8,385 nt of DNA from Alphaproteobacteria bacterium (lineage in GTDB: Bacteria > Pseudomonadota > Alphaproteobacteria > Paracaedibacterales > CAIULA01): NCBI GenBank assembly GCA_019751935.1, contig JAIEMR010000112.1:1-8385 (forward strand), given 5' to 3'. The position numbers were made by a program, and so were the translations under genes. The notes beneath the pieces are model-generated. The model did not search any database. It saw only the letters and a program-made list of their open reading frames with translations, and was not told the DNA's origin. Below, piece after piece: positions 1-5,717 of this stretch (positions are counted from its first letter, which is position 1; each line of letters starts with the position of its first letter).

Positions 1-25
1 GTTTATGTTAGAAAAGTCCTCATGG

Positions 26-101
26 TCCCCGGTAGCTCAGTCGGTAGAGCAAGTGGCTGTTAACCACTGGGTCGGCGGTTCGAGTCCGTCCCGGGGAGCC
101 A
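26..101 (+). tRNA. tRNA-Asn (GUU)
   Basis: A complete 76-nt cloverleaf with an encoded CCA end. The acceptor stem TCCCCGG (26-32) pairs with CCGGGGA (91-97), followed by discriminator G98 and CCA at 99-101. The D-arm GTAGCTCAGTCGGTAGAGC is canonical. The anticodon stem AGTGG (52-56) pairs with CCACT (64-68) around the loop CTGTTAA, which puts the anticodon GTT at 59-61, reading Asn codons. The T-arm loop is the standard TTCGAGT type. No copy of the tRNA 3' end is found downstream in the window, so there is no sign of a tRNA-targeted island boundary here. Confidence 0.97.
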
Positions 102-322
102 ACTAAATTCCGTACATTTTCTTTCTGACAAAGGGTTATCTGAAGCGATATCAGGCCCATATGCAGCCTTTCACCCCAAATTCCTCAGCCTTTCAAGAGC
201 TATGGTTTCTATGTCCGGTTCGTCTGGGGGGTATTGAAATAACACTACAATCAATTGAAACAAAAGCGTGTGGTATTAAATCCAGTGGCGTTTCTAATAC
301 ACCATCCACCCCAACTCTTTGC

Positions 323-643
323 TCAGATCTTATTTTCCCAATCCAACGCCACTCGCTCTTTCTCTACATAGGGGCGAAAGGTGTCGCTCATAGTATACAT
401 ATCCACTACATCAACTTTGTAAGGAAGATCCGATTCTTCAAAGGCATCGGCCAAATTACTGCTCTCTGCCAGCGTTAAGGGCCGTCCTGCATCGATGGCC
501 AAATCCAAATCAGAGGAAGTCTTGGCGGTCCATTTAGCGCGCGACCCAAACACCCACACTTTAGCCTCTGGCGCTAAAATATTACGCAAGATTTCCTGGA
601 CAATTGTTAAATCACGAGCACGGATATCAATAGGGGCTGTCAC
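323..643 (-). CDS. MNT-type minimal nucleotidyltransferase antitoxin (MntA-like)
   Basis: A 106-residue minimal nucleotidyltransferase of the HI0073/MntA kind. The catalytic signature GSX10DXD is intact: G33-S34 followed by D45-L46-D47. A third acidic residue is likely in the strand VDVVD (D78 or D81). Proteins of this family transfer AMP to a tyrosine of the partner HEPN toxin and so neutralise it; that function is known for the family and inferred here. The start codon is GTG (643-641). It overlaps the TGA stop of the upstream HEPN gene as GTGA (640-643), which implies translational coupling. The small size, gene order and partner all fit a HEPN/MNT toxin-antitoxin module. A bare 'nucleotidyltransferase domain protein' would be the conservative name. 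Confidence 0.9.
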   Translation of the reverse strand: MTAPIDIRARDLTIVQEILRNILAPEAKVWVFGSRAKWTAKTSSDLDLAIDAGRPLTLAESSNLADAFEESDLPYKVDVVDMYTMSDTFRPYVEKERVALDWENKI

Positions 644-1071
644 GTGTTTGATTCCTGCCTTTTTTCAATGGTTTGTAAAAGGCGTTTAGCTTCAGCTAAA
701 AAATCTGGAATTACGGCCAGCACACTCAAAGCTTTATTTTCATCATACGTGTGACTTGTGATATTACGAGCCTCTCTGAAATCTTTCCATACAACCCATT
801 CTGCACTCAGCAAACCCCGTTCATAACCAAGACGGATAAGAGCTGGAAAACTCAAATCATTGATGAGAATTGTTGTTGGCTCGGTCATTTCGAGATAACG
901 TCTTAGGATTTTGTGGGTCAACTCATAACTGTATTCAAAACGTTGGATGCACGCGTCTCGTATAAAGGTGTTTTTGGAATCTTTTTGATATGCATTTAAG
1001 GCCTCTTCTAGTGTGGAAAGAACCTTTATAGGTGATGTGAGGTCAAGCATATTGAGTTTGCTTTCTATCAT
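640..1071 (-). CDS. HEPN-domain toxin (HepT-like, HI0074 family)
   Basis: A 143-residue, mostly helical HEPN protein of the nucleotidyltransferase-substrate-binding (HI0074) family. The RNase-type motif RX4HXY is complete: R102, H107 and Y109 in the segment ARNITSHTYDE. In the studied HepT/MntA pairs, R and H form the RNase site and the tyrosine is the residue adenylylated by the MNT partner; applying this here is inference. The start ATG at 1071-1069 has AAAGG about 11 nt upstream. An internal Met at residue 8 (MLDLTSPI) is an alternative start, since many family members begin close to that point. The gene precedes the MNT gene with a 4-nt overlap, the usual toxin-then-antitoxin order for this type. 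It is divergent from tatB across 88 bases. Confidence 0.9.
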   Translation of the reverse strand: MIESKLNMLDLTSPIKVLSTLEEALNAYQKDSKNTFIRDACIQRFEYSYELTHKILRRYLEMTEPTTILINDLSFPALIRLGYERGLLSAEWVVWKDFREARNITSHTYDENKALSVLAVIPDFLAEAKRLLQTIEKRQESNT

Positions 1072-1118
1072 TTTTGGTGCTACCTTTCGGGAGCGATTGG
1101 GATGATTCGATTAACGTA

Positions 1119-1147
1119 ACAATGGGCTGTACACATAGTCAAGTCAA
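1119..1147 (-). promoter_or_regulatory. Candidate promoter of the HEPN/MNT operon
   Basis: Read on the minus strand, TTGACT (1147-1142) is followed after 17 nt by CATTGT (1124-1119), about 47 nt before the HEPN start. The -35 is good, but the -10 matches the sigma-70 consensus at only three of six positions. A second TTGACT overlaps the first at 1142-1137. Prediction from sequence only. Confidence 0.35.
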
Positions 1148-1159
1148 AGTAATTAAAGA

Positions 1160-1462
1160 ATGCTGGATATAGGTTGGAGCGAATATTTATTCATTGCGAT
1201 TTTAGCACTTGTGCTATTGGGTCCCAAGGAACTTCCCATTGTTCTGAGAACAATAGGTCGCTTTGTAGCAAAGGCCAAGGAAATGACCAGTTCTCTACAA
1301 GAGCAGTTTTATAACCTTGAACAAGAACAGTCTTTTAAAGAAAACCCTTTCAATCAAGAATTTCAAAAAACATCAGACTCCGCCTACCCTTTTCCTCAAC
1401 AATTCTTAAGTCTTCATGCTCCGGTAAAAGCACCAAAAGCTTATCCGCTTCCTTGGGTGTAG
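1160..1462 (+). CDS. tatB: Twin-arginine translocase subunit TatB
   Basis: A 100-residue protein with the TatA/TatB layout: a short periplasmic start, one membrane helix (about residues 6-20, YLFIAILALVLL), the Gly-Pro hinge (G21-P22, GPKELP), an amphipathic helix (about 23-50) and a polar tail. The opening MLDIGWSEYL, with Glu8 before the helix, is the TatB pattern rather than TatA, which usually begins MG and has a phenylalanine before the GP hinge. TatB works with TatC to recognise twin-arginine signal peptides at the inner membrane. The C-terminal tail is Pro/Gln/Phe-rich and unremarkable. No tatA or tatC lies beside it, so the Tat genes must be dispersed if the system is complete. The ribosome site is weak (AAAGA next to ATG), but the conserved N-terminus fixes the start. 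TatA is the main alternative. Confidence 0.87.
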   Translation: MLDIGWSEYLFIAILALVLLGPKELPIVLRTIGRFVAKAKEMTSSLQEQFYNLEQEQSFKENPFNQEFQKTSDSAYPFPQQFLSLHAPVKAPKAYPLPWV

Positions 1463-1501
1463 AATAAGAAAATATCACTTGCATACTGCACTCAACCGCT
1501 A

Positions 1502-1532
1502 TTGACTTAATTAATGATTTGTTCCTTATTTA
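1502..1532 (+). promoter_or_regulatory. Candidate promoter of the methyltransferase gene
   Basis: TTGACT (1502-1507) is followed 18-19 nt later by an AT-rich TTATTT/TATTTA at 1526-1532. This would start transcription just upstream of the AGGAG at 1544-1548. The in-frame ATG at 1514 lies between the two boxes, which argues against it as the start codon. The -10 match is weak. Confidence 0.3.
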
Positions 1533-1543
1533 GCCCTTACAAC

Positions 1544-1558
1544 AGGAGAAACATTTTG
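1544..1558 (+). promoter_or_regulatory. Ribosome binding site selecting a TTG start
   Basis: AGGAG at 1544-1548 lies 7 nt before TTG at 1556-1558, in frame with the methyltransferase. The in-frame ATG 42 nt upstream (1514) has no Shine-Dalgarno sequence. Starting at TTG also gives a clean signal-like N-terminus (MNKKLVVTF...), so TTG is the better start. Confidence 0.7.
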
Positions 1559-2449
1559 AATAAAAAGCTTGTAGTCACGTTTTGCGCAATGCTTTTTGTT
1601 TTCATAGCTTTTAAAAACGATCTTTACACAGAATTAAGTCAACCCTACGCAGAAAACCCTGGAATTGGAATACGAGCCGACTCAAAAAGCCTCGACAAAC
1701 TCTCTATCATTCCCCCGATGCTTAGCAAAACCGGAAAATCTTTTATTACATTCAACAAAATGGGATTCGACATTAACTCGACAAATCTTAGTTGGGTTGC
1801 AGAAGAATTTATTAATTTTTGCCAAGAATATCCAGGAGAATATGTATTAGACGTGGGAGCGGGATATGGTTTTCTATCGCGCAAAGCTCTTTCAAAAGGA
1901 GTATTTGTTATCTCGAATGATATTGAAATGCAACATTTACTTTACAGCCGAAAAAAAGTAAAAAATCCTGATGAAATCTTAAGTTTGTTTCTCAATACAA
2001 CGCCTTTTCCTTATCTCGATATTCCAAAAAACTTCCTGCGAGCTATTATTCTTCATAGAGTCTTACACTTTCTACCAGGAAAAGAGGTTGACTTAGGGTT
2101 GGAAAATGCAATGACTTGGCTAAAAAAGGGTGGAAAAGTTTATATTATGGTTATGTCCTCTGAACATATTGGGTACAGAGAAAAGGTCCTTCCCGAATTT
2201 GAAAGAAGAAAGAAAAAAGGAGATCCATGGCCAGGAATGTATCTAGATGTAGAAGAACATTTGCCTGATCAAGCCTATAGTTTACCTAAACAATTACACA
2301 TCATGGATCAAGAAATTCTCAGAAACGCTCTAGAACGACATGGCTTCGAAATTGAAAGAATGGGTTACGTTTCCATGCAAGGATTTGGCACTGAAACTGC
2401 ACGAGATGGCAAAGAAGCTATTGGCGCTATTGCTGTTAAGAAACATTAA
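1556..2449 (+). CDS. Exported or membrane-anchored class I SAM-dependent methyltransferase
   Basis: 297 residues from the TTG start (311 if the ATG at 1514 were used). The N-terminus has two lysines and a hydrophobic stretch (about residues 5-18, LVVTFCAMLFVFIAF), with a possible signal-peptidase site near SQPYA-EN at residue 32. It therefore looks like a secreted or inner-membrane-anchored protein. The methyltransferase fold follows. Motif I is VLDVGAGYGF (about 97-106), an acidic residue for the SAM ribose lies in SNDIE (about D122), a strand with HRVLHFL follows, and then KKGGKVYIMVM, the usual strand after motif IV. The substrate cannot be told from the sequence. Export is odd because SAM is cytosolic; a host-directed effector or an anchored enzyme facing the cytoplasm are both possible. 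The stop codon TAA (2447-2449) abuts the inverted-repeat element downstream. Confidence 0.82.
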   Translation: MNKKLVVTFCAMLFVFIAFKNDLYTELSQPYAENPGIGIRADSKSLDKLSIIPPMLSKTGKSFITFNKMGFDINSTNLSWVAEEFINFCQEYPGEYVLDVGAGYGFLSRKALSKGVFVISNDIEMQHLLYSRKKVKNPDEILSLFLNTTPFPYLDIPKNFLRAIILHRVLHFLPGKEVDLGLENAMTWLKKGGKVYIMVMSSEHIGYREKVLPEFERRKKKGDPWPGMYLDVEEHLPDQAYSLPKQLHIMDQEILRNALERHGFEIERMGYVSMQGFGTETARDGKEAIGAIAVKKH

Positions 2450-2481
2450 GAACCTGTATTCACAAAATTCGTCGTTCAGCG
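2450..2481 (+). repeat. Left terminal inverted repeat of the MITE-like element
   Basis: The outer 20 bp match the right end perfectly and the inner TCAGCG also matches, with about 6 divergent bases between. The outermost base follows directly after TAA. Confidence 0.88.
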
Positions 2482-2684
2482 TTGCTGCTCAAAAGAGTTT
2501 TCTGCAAGAAAAGGCTGCAGACCATAGCTCTGCCTACGGTCCAAGACTTTGACGTAGCAAAAAACCCTTTTGACGCAACCCAGAGGGAAAGGTTCAAAGG
2601 GGCGACTACAGCGCCTTAAAGCTTGGTCGTAGAACCCTGCCATACCTGCACTTTGCGGCTTGTATCCGCCCCTTTGATCACTTT

Positions 2685-2715
2685 CGCTGAAGATAAATTT
2701 TGTGAATACAGGTTC
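2685..2715 (-). repeat. Right terminal inverted repeat of the MITE-like element
   Basis: Complement of the left end: CGCTGA, a short divergent spacer, then 20 bp perfect to GGTTC at 2715. It is followed by TAA, the second copy of the presumed target duplication. Confidence 0.88.
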
Positions 2716-2751
2716 TAAGTCTGCGTATGTTGATTGCACCAGAAAACAGAC

Positions 2752-3369
2752 TTATGACAACAACAAACTAATCGAAAAGGCAATAAGGATAAGCCCTGTT
2801 CCTCTTTCAAGCCAATGACGATAATCTTGAAATTTATTCACAAATCTAGTGTCAGTGAAGAAAAGCGCAACAATTGTAAACCAGCACAAAGACAAAACAC
2901 CAATCCAGCCACCATACATCACTTTGTGGTAAAAGGGTGTCTCGGTCGAAATAATAACGGAAAATAATGCAAAGACAAAGATAAAAACTTTAGGATTTGA
3001 GAGCGTTGCTAAAAATCCATCATAAAAGGCTCGAAGTCGATTCGTAGGCTTAGTCATATTTTCAAAATCATTCTTAAGTCTGGGCTTACTTAAAACCCCC
3101 TTAACACCAAGCCAAAATAAATAAAGGGCTCCAAGAAGTCTAATTGTACTCAGGGTGCCGGAAGAATTCGCAATCAACAAACCAATGCCCAACAAATTCA
3201 AAGCCACATGAGCCATATCCCCTAACGCATTACCAAGAGCCGTTGCAATTCCTGCTTCTCTCCCATAGCTTAAACTATTTCTGACAACCACAGCAAAGCC
3301 CGGCCCTGGACTAATAATAGCCACCCCTGCAATGACTGTGACACTCAGCCATTCATCAAATAGCATCAT
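2752..3369 (-). CDS. LysE/RhtB-family amino-acid exporter
   Basis: About 205 residues, the normal length for the LysE/RhtB family of inner-membrane amino-acid or amine exporters. The family signature is near the N-terminus: hydrophobic helix 1 leading into ISPGPGFAVVVRNSLSYGREAGIATALGNALGD. About six membrane helices are expected and visible as hydrophobic blocks, with a Lys/Arg-rich loop (KPRLKNDFENMTKPTNRLR) in the middle. The reading frame is open from an ATG at 3387, but the start is more likely 3369, where GAGAGG (3382-3377) stands 7 nt upstream and the protein begins MMLFDEWLS as family members do. This start lies inside the end of dapF (14-nt overlap), so translation is probably coupled. 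The substrate is unknown; sitting after a lysine/diaminopimelate gene makes a basic amino acid tempting but unproven. Confidence 0.88.
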   Translation of the reverse strand: MMLFDEWLSVTVIAGVAIISPGPGFAVVVRNSLSYGREAGIATALGNALGDMAHVALNLLGIGLLIANSSGTLSTIRLLGALYLFWLGVKGVLSKPRLKNDFENMTKPTNRLRAFYDGFLATLSNPKVFIFVFALFSVIISTETPFYHKVMYGGWIGVLSLCWFTIVALFFTDTRFVNKFQDYRHWLERGTGLILIAFSISLLLS

Positions 3370-4492
3370 TGATGATCCTCTCACCATTTTTGAGATGAAG
3401 AGGACGATCCATTAAAAGAATATCATTATCTCCATCTAAATACCCAAGAAGAGTAAATGAATCTGGATCATCCGTCGACAACACCCCAGCAATGGCCTTT
3501 CCAAAAAGCTGCGTCATCTCGTAAGAATTAGCCAAAGCCGCTGTTGTTTTGCGTCTACCAAACTCACCAAAATCAGCAAAAATCTCATAACTATCTTCAT
3601 CACCCTCTGGAGAAAGCTGCACTAAAACAATGGTTCCTGCATAAATCTCATCTAAAGGGTGCAATGTCTTGAACGCTTCTAGCATGTCTAAATTTACTGC
3701 TATTTGGCCGCTATAGATAACCTTTGCTTCTCCCGTCATAAAAAGATCAGAGATGTCAAAATCAATTTCGAGAACACCACCATCTTGATAAACTTTAACT
3801 TTCCCAGAAACCAGCCCTTGTGCCCTTGCTGCAACTACTGCAGCGCAAGCACCCGAGCCACAAGCGGGCGTTAATCCTGAACCTCTTTCCCAGACTTTTA
3901 GAACTATAGTCTCTTCATCCAAAACTTTCACAAAACCAACATTCACTCTTTCTGGAAATTGAGTATCATGCTGATAAAGATGCCCCTCTAAAGACGGTCC
4001 TAAAGTTGCAACATGTTCTATATCCTCCACAAAACAAACCAAATGGGGATTGCCTAAATCTACAAAAATCGGAGCTGGATCTGAAATTTCTTGATACTCC
4101 CCCAGATGGATCTCAGTATTCCATTTAGGAGATGGCATTTTTATGGTTATTTGATTACCTGCTGCTTTTTTACATTCTAAATAACCGCCAGCCGTGTTAA
4201 GAAAAACTATTTCAGTTTCTGTTTGATCCATTAGAATTTTAGAGACGCACCGGGTGCCATTCCCGCAAGCTTCTGCCTCAGAACCATCAGCATTAAAAAA
4301 ACGAACATTAAATTCTTTTGTCTCAGACGTGCCTTCTATAAAAATAACCTGATCACAACCAATTCCCTCTCGGCGATCACTTAGAAATACGCTCAAAGCA
4401 CCTAAATCAATCCCTTCTTCAACTACAGATAAAATAACAAAATCATTGCCAAGTGCTGACGCTTTTATAAAAGAAAGGACCAAGTCTTTCAT
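3356..4492 (-). CDS. dapF: Diaminopimelate epimerase fused to a CsaA/EMAP-like tRNA-binding domain
   Basis: 378 residues, against about 270-290 for ordinary DapF. Residues 1-270 are a full epimerase that converts LL- to meso-diaminopimelate for peptidoglycan and lysine. Seen here are ALGNDF (14-19), FFNADGSEAEACGNGTR with catalytic Cys76, and ERGSGLTPACGSGACA with catalytic Cys211. Residues about 271-378 are extra. They follow the pattern of CsaA-type tRNA-binding OB folds: EIYAGTIV, then YEIFADFGEFGRRKTTAAL, then LFGKAIAGVLST, then FTLLGYLDGDNDILL and ending PLHLKNGERI. This match is from memory of the family, not from a search. The reading frame is unbroken, so it is a fusion rather than a missed stop. 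The start ATG overlaps the stop of the upstream DUF177 gene as ATGA (4489-4492). Confidence 0.93.
   Translation of the reverse strand: MKDLVLSFIKASALGNDFVILSVVEEGIDLGALSVFLSDRREGIGCDQVIFIEGTSETKEFNVRFFNADGSEAEACGNGTRCVSKILMDQTETEIVFLNTAGGYLECKKAAGNQITIKMPSPKWNTEIHLGEYQEISDPAPIFVDLGNPHLVCFVEDIEHVATLGPSLEGHLYQHDTQFPERVNVGFVKVLDEETIVLKVWERGSGLTPACGSGACAAVVAARAQGLVSGKVKVYQDGGVLEIDFDISDLFMTGEAKVIYSGQIAVNLDMLEAFKTLHPLDEIYAGTIVLVQLSPEGDEDSYEIFADFGEFGRRKTTAALANSYEMTQLFGKAIAGVLSTDDPDSFTLLGYLDGDNDILLMDRPLHLKNGERIINDAI
3377..3382 (-). promoter_or_regulatory. Ribosome binding site of the exporter, inside dapF
   Basis: GAGAGG on the minus strand, 7 nt before ATG 3369-3367. It lies within the last codons of dapF and is what favours 3369 over the upstream in-frame ATG at 3387 as the exporter's start. 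Confidence 0.6.
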
Positions 4493-5094
4493 GGCTTTAA
4501 TTTCTCCAAGATTGCAAAAGGATTTTTCTTATCTTGAAACTCTTCAAGAATTTTACTTGCATCACTATCAGGCGCCCTTGGATAGGGATTCAAAGATAAA
4601 GATAGATATTGAGCCGTTATTTCCCCTAAATCAATTTCATCGAAGCTGCTGTATTCAAAATCATCTTCCAACTCAGGATCCAAAGGATCTAACTCTTCAT
4701 ATTTTTTATCAACAACTTGAAGGTCTATATCAACGTCCATAACCTCACGAACTGGGGCCAAAGTAACAACGCAGCTTTGCACAACAACAGCATGCAGTTT
4801 TCCCCTCAGATTATACCCTCCCCGACTGGTTTTCACAGGGTCAACATCATAACGCGCCTCAAGAGATTCGATCCCTATTAAATTAAACCTTTTAGCAAGA
4901 GCGTCACATTCTTCCTTTAAAGCCGTCACGATAAAATATGACTTATCACTGTGGATGCGTTCTAGATTAACGACTCGCATTAGTTCTGTATTATTATTTT
5001 TTTCCATAGAGACTCCATCCTCACACTTACACCCTTCCTGTTTCAAATTCCGGGTTCGTTGTTTTTCGAGATCTTCGGTGCTGATGTATTTCAT
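4489..5094 (-). CDS. yceD: DUF177 / YceD-family protein (23S rRNA accumulation)
   Basis: A DUF177 protein; the family is linked to 23S rRNA accumulation and is often found near ribosomal or lipid genes. Features of the alphaproteobacterial form are the strand HAVVVQSCVVTLAPV (Cys about residue 108), a long acidic linker (EELDPLDPELEDDFEYSSF), the motif DEIDLGEITAQYLSLSLNPYP (about 152-172) and the closing KNPFAILEKLK. The start is uncertain. AAGGAG lies 10 nt before ATG 5094 (and 4 nt before an in-frame GTG at 5100). Another ATG at 5007 has GGAG 5 nt upstream and would give a protein of usual family length. The extra N-terminal 29 residues contain CKC and resemble nothing I recognise. The gene is first in an overlapped operon with dapF and the exporter. 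Confidence 0.85.
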   Translation of the reverse strand: MKYISTEDLEKQRTRNLKQEGCKCEDGVSMEKNNNTELMRVVNLERIHSDKSYFIVTALKEECDALAKRFNLIGIESLEARYDVDPVKTSRGGYNLRGKLHAVVVQSCVVTLAPVREVMDVDIDLQVVDKKYEELDPLDPELEDDFEYSSFDEIDLGEITAQYLSLSLNPYPRAPDSDASKILEEFQDKKNPFAILEKLKP

Positions 5095-5245
5095 ATACAC
5101 TCCGCTCCTTGACCCTCAAACGCCTGCCCGGCTTTTTGAAACACTTTGGGTATGCTTATGTTTTGAGTATTTTCTTGCAAAGAGTTGACATCTTCTTAAA
5201 GTAATGCGAAATCTAGAAAAATGTAAGGAATAAATATCTGATTTT
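5095..5245. promoter_or_regulatory. Divergent promoter region between yceD and bamE
   Basis: About 150 bases that must hold both start regions. For bamE, TTGCAA (5175-5180) with a 16-nt spacer to TAAAGT (5197-5202) is the best pair seen. A perfect TTGACA at 5185-5190 has no good -10 at 16-18 nt. On the minus strand no strong pair is seen, only the AAGGAG ribosome site just before yceD. The bamE ribosome site AAGGA (5225-5229) is unusually far (16 nt) from its ATG. Confidence 0.4.
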
Positions 5246-5707
5246 ATGATGGCTCGTTTTTCTCTTTTTCTAAATCTCTTTTTGATTAGTTTTCTGCTTG
5301 TAGGATGCTATCCAACCATAGACAGCAGAGGCTATAATCCCGAATCTATGGACATAAAAAAAATCCAAATTGGCATTGACACAATGCAGACTATCCAAGA
5401 ACGTTTTGGAAGTCCGTCTACGTCTTCTGTTTTTGGTGATGAACAAAAGGGCCATAATTGGTATTACATTTCCAAAAGGACATCAACAACATCGTTCTAC
5501 AGACCCGAAACCTTAGAACAACAAACGATAATTCTTAGGTTTGATGCGCAGGGGATTGTAAGAGATGTGGCGAAATATGAAGGTGAACATCCAGTTATTC
5601 CAATTGACAGAAAAACAGAAACCACAGGTTACGAAACATCAATTATGCGTGATATTTTTGGTAACTTTGGTCGCTACAGTACGCAATCTCAAAATAAAAC
5701 ACCTTAA
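5246..5707 (+). CDS. bamE: Outer membrane assembly lipoprotein BamE (SmpA/OmlA)
   Basis: 153 residues. The lipoprotein signal is clear: MMARFSLFLN, a hydrophobic core, and the lipobox LLVGC with Cys21 as the lipid-bearing residue. The SmpA/OmlA domain follows, with the helix-strand core IKKIQIGIDTMQTIQERFGSPSTSSVFGDEQ and then WYYISKRTSTTSFYRPETLEQQTIILRFDAQGIVRDVAKY, as in alphaproteobacterial BamE. BamE is a periplasm-facing part of the BAM complex, which inserts beta-barrel proteins in the outer membrane. A second ATG follows the first, so the start could be 5249. holC follows after 10 bases in the same direction, so the two are probably cotranscribed. In alphaproteobacteria bamE often lies near the DUF177 gene; here the two are adjacent but divergent. 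Confidence 0.92.
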   Translation: MMARFSLFLNLFLISFLLVGCYPTIDSRGYNPESMDIKKIQIGIDTMQTIQERFGSPSTSSVFGDEQKGHNWYYISKRTSTTSFYRPETLEQQTIILRFDAQGIVRDVAKYEGEHPVIPIDRKTETTGYETSIMRDIFGNFGRYSTQSQNKTP

Positions 5708-5717
5708 GGGTTAATAG

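Larger units (their letters stand above)
2450..2715. mobile_element. MITE-like non-autonomous element with 20-bp perfect inverted repeats
   Basis: A 266-bp element. Its ends are perfect inverted repeats of 20 bp (GAACCTGTATTCACAAAATT at 2450-2469 and its complement at 2696-2715). After a few mismatches the match continues with TCAGCG (2476-2481) against CGCTGA (2685-2690). TAA flanks both ends (2447-2449 and 2716-2718), consistent with a 3-bp target duplication of the TNA type seen in some IS5-family groups; the family assignment is inference. Inside are an 11-bp inverted repeat (2594-2604 with 2667-2677) and a direct repeat TTTGACG (2548-2554 and 2569-2575). It has no transposase, so it would need one in trans. 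The left TAA is the methyltransferase stop codon. The element lies between two convergent genes and could fold into a large hairpin that ends transcription from either side. Confidence 0.85.

Noticed and set aside
102..322. Possible island attachment site or gene remnant beside tRNA-Asn
   Set aside because: No second copy of the tRNA 3' end and no integrase in the window. Short open stretches here on both strands do not add up to a recognisable protein.
161..478. Plus-strand 105-codon open frame after the tRNA
   Set aside because: Its second half runs antisense through the MNT gene, which has clear catalytic motifs. The first half has no ribosome site or recognisable domain.
2476..2739. Minus-strand 87-codon open frame
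   Set aside because: It covers nearly the whole inverted-repeat element and begins outside it in flanking sequence. Composition and position fit a chance frame in a MITE, not a gene.
4446..4742. Plus-strand 98-codon open frame
   Set aside because: It is antisense to the dapF and DUF177 genes, both recognised by family motifs, and shows no feature of its own.
5185..5190. Perfect -35 hexamer TTGACA upstream of bamE
   Set aside because: No acceptable -10 hexamer lies 16-18 nt downstream, so it is not called alone as a promoter.
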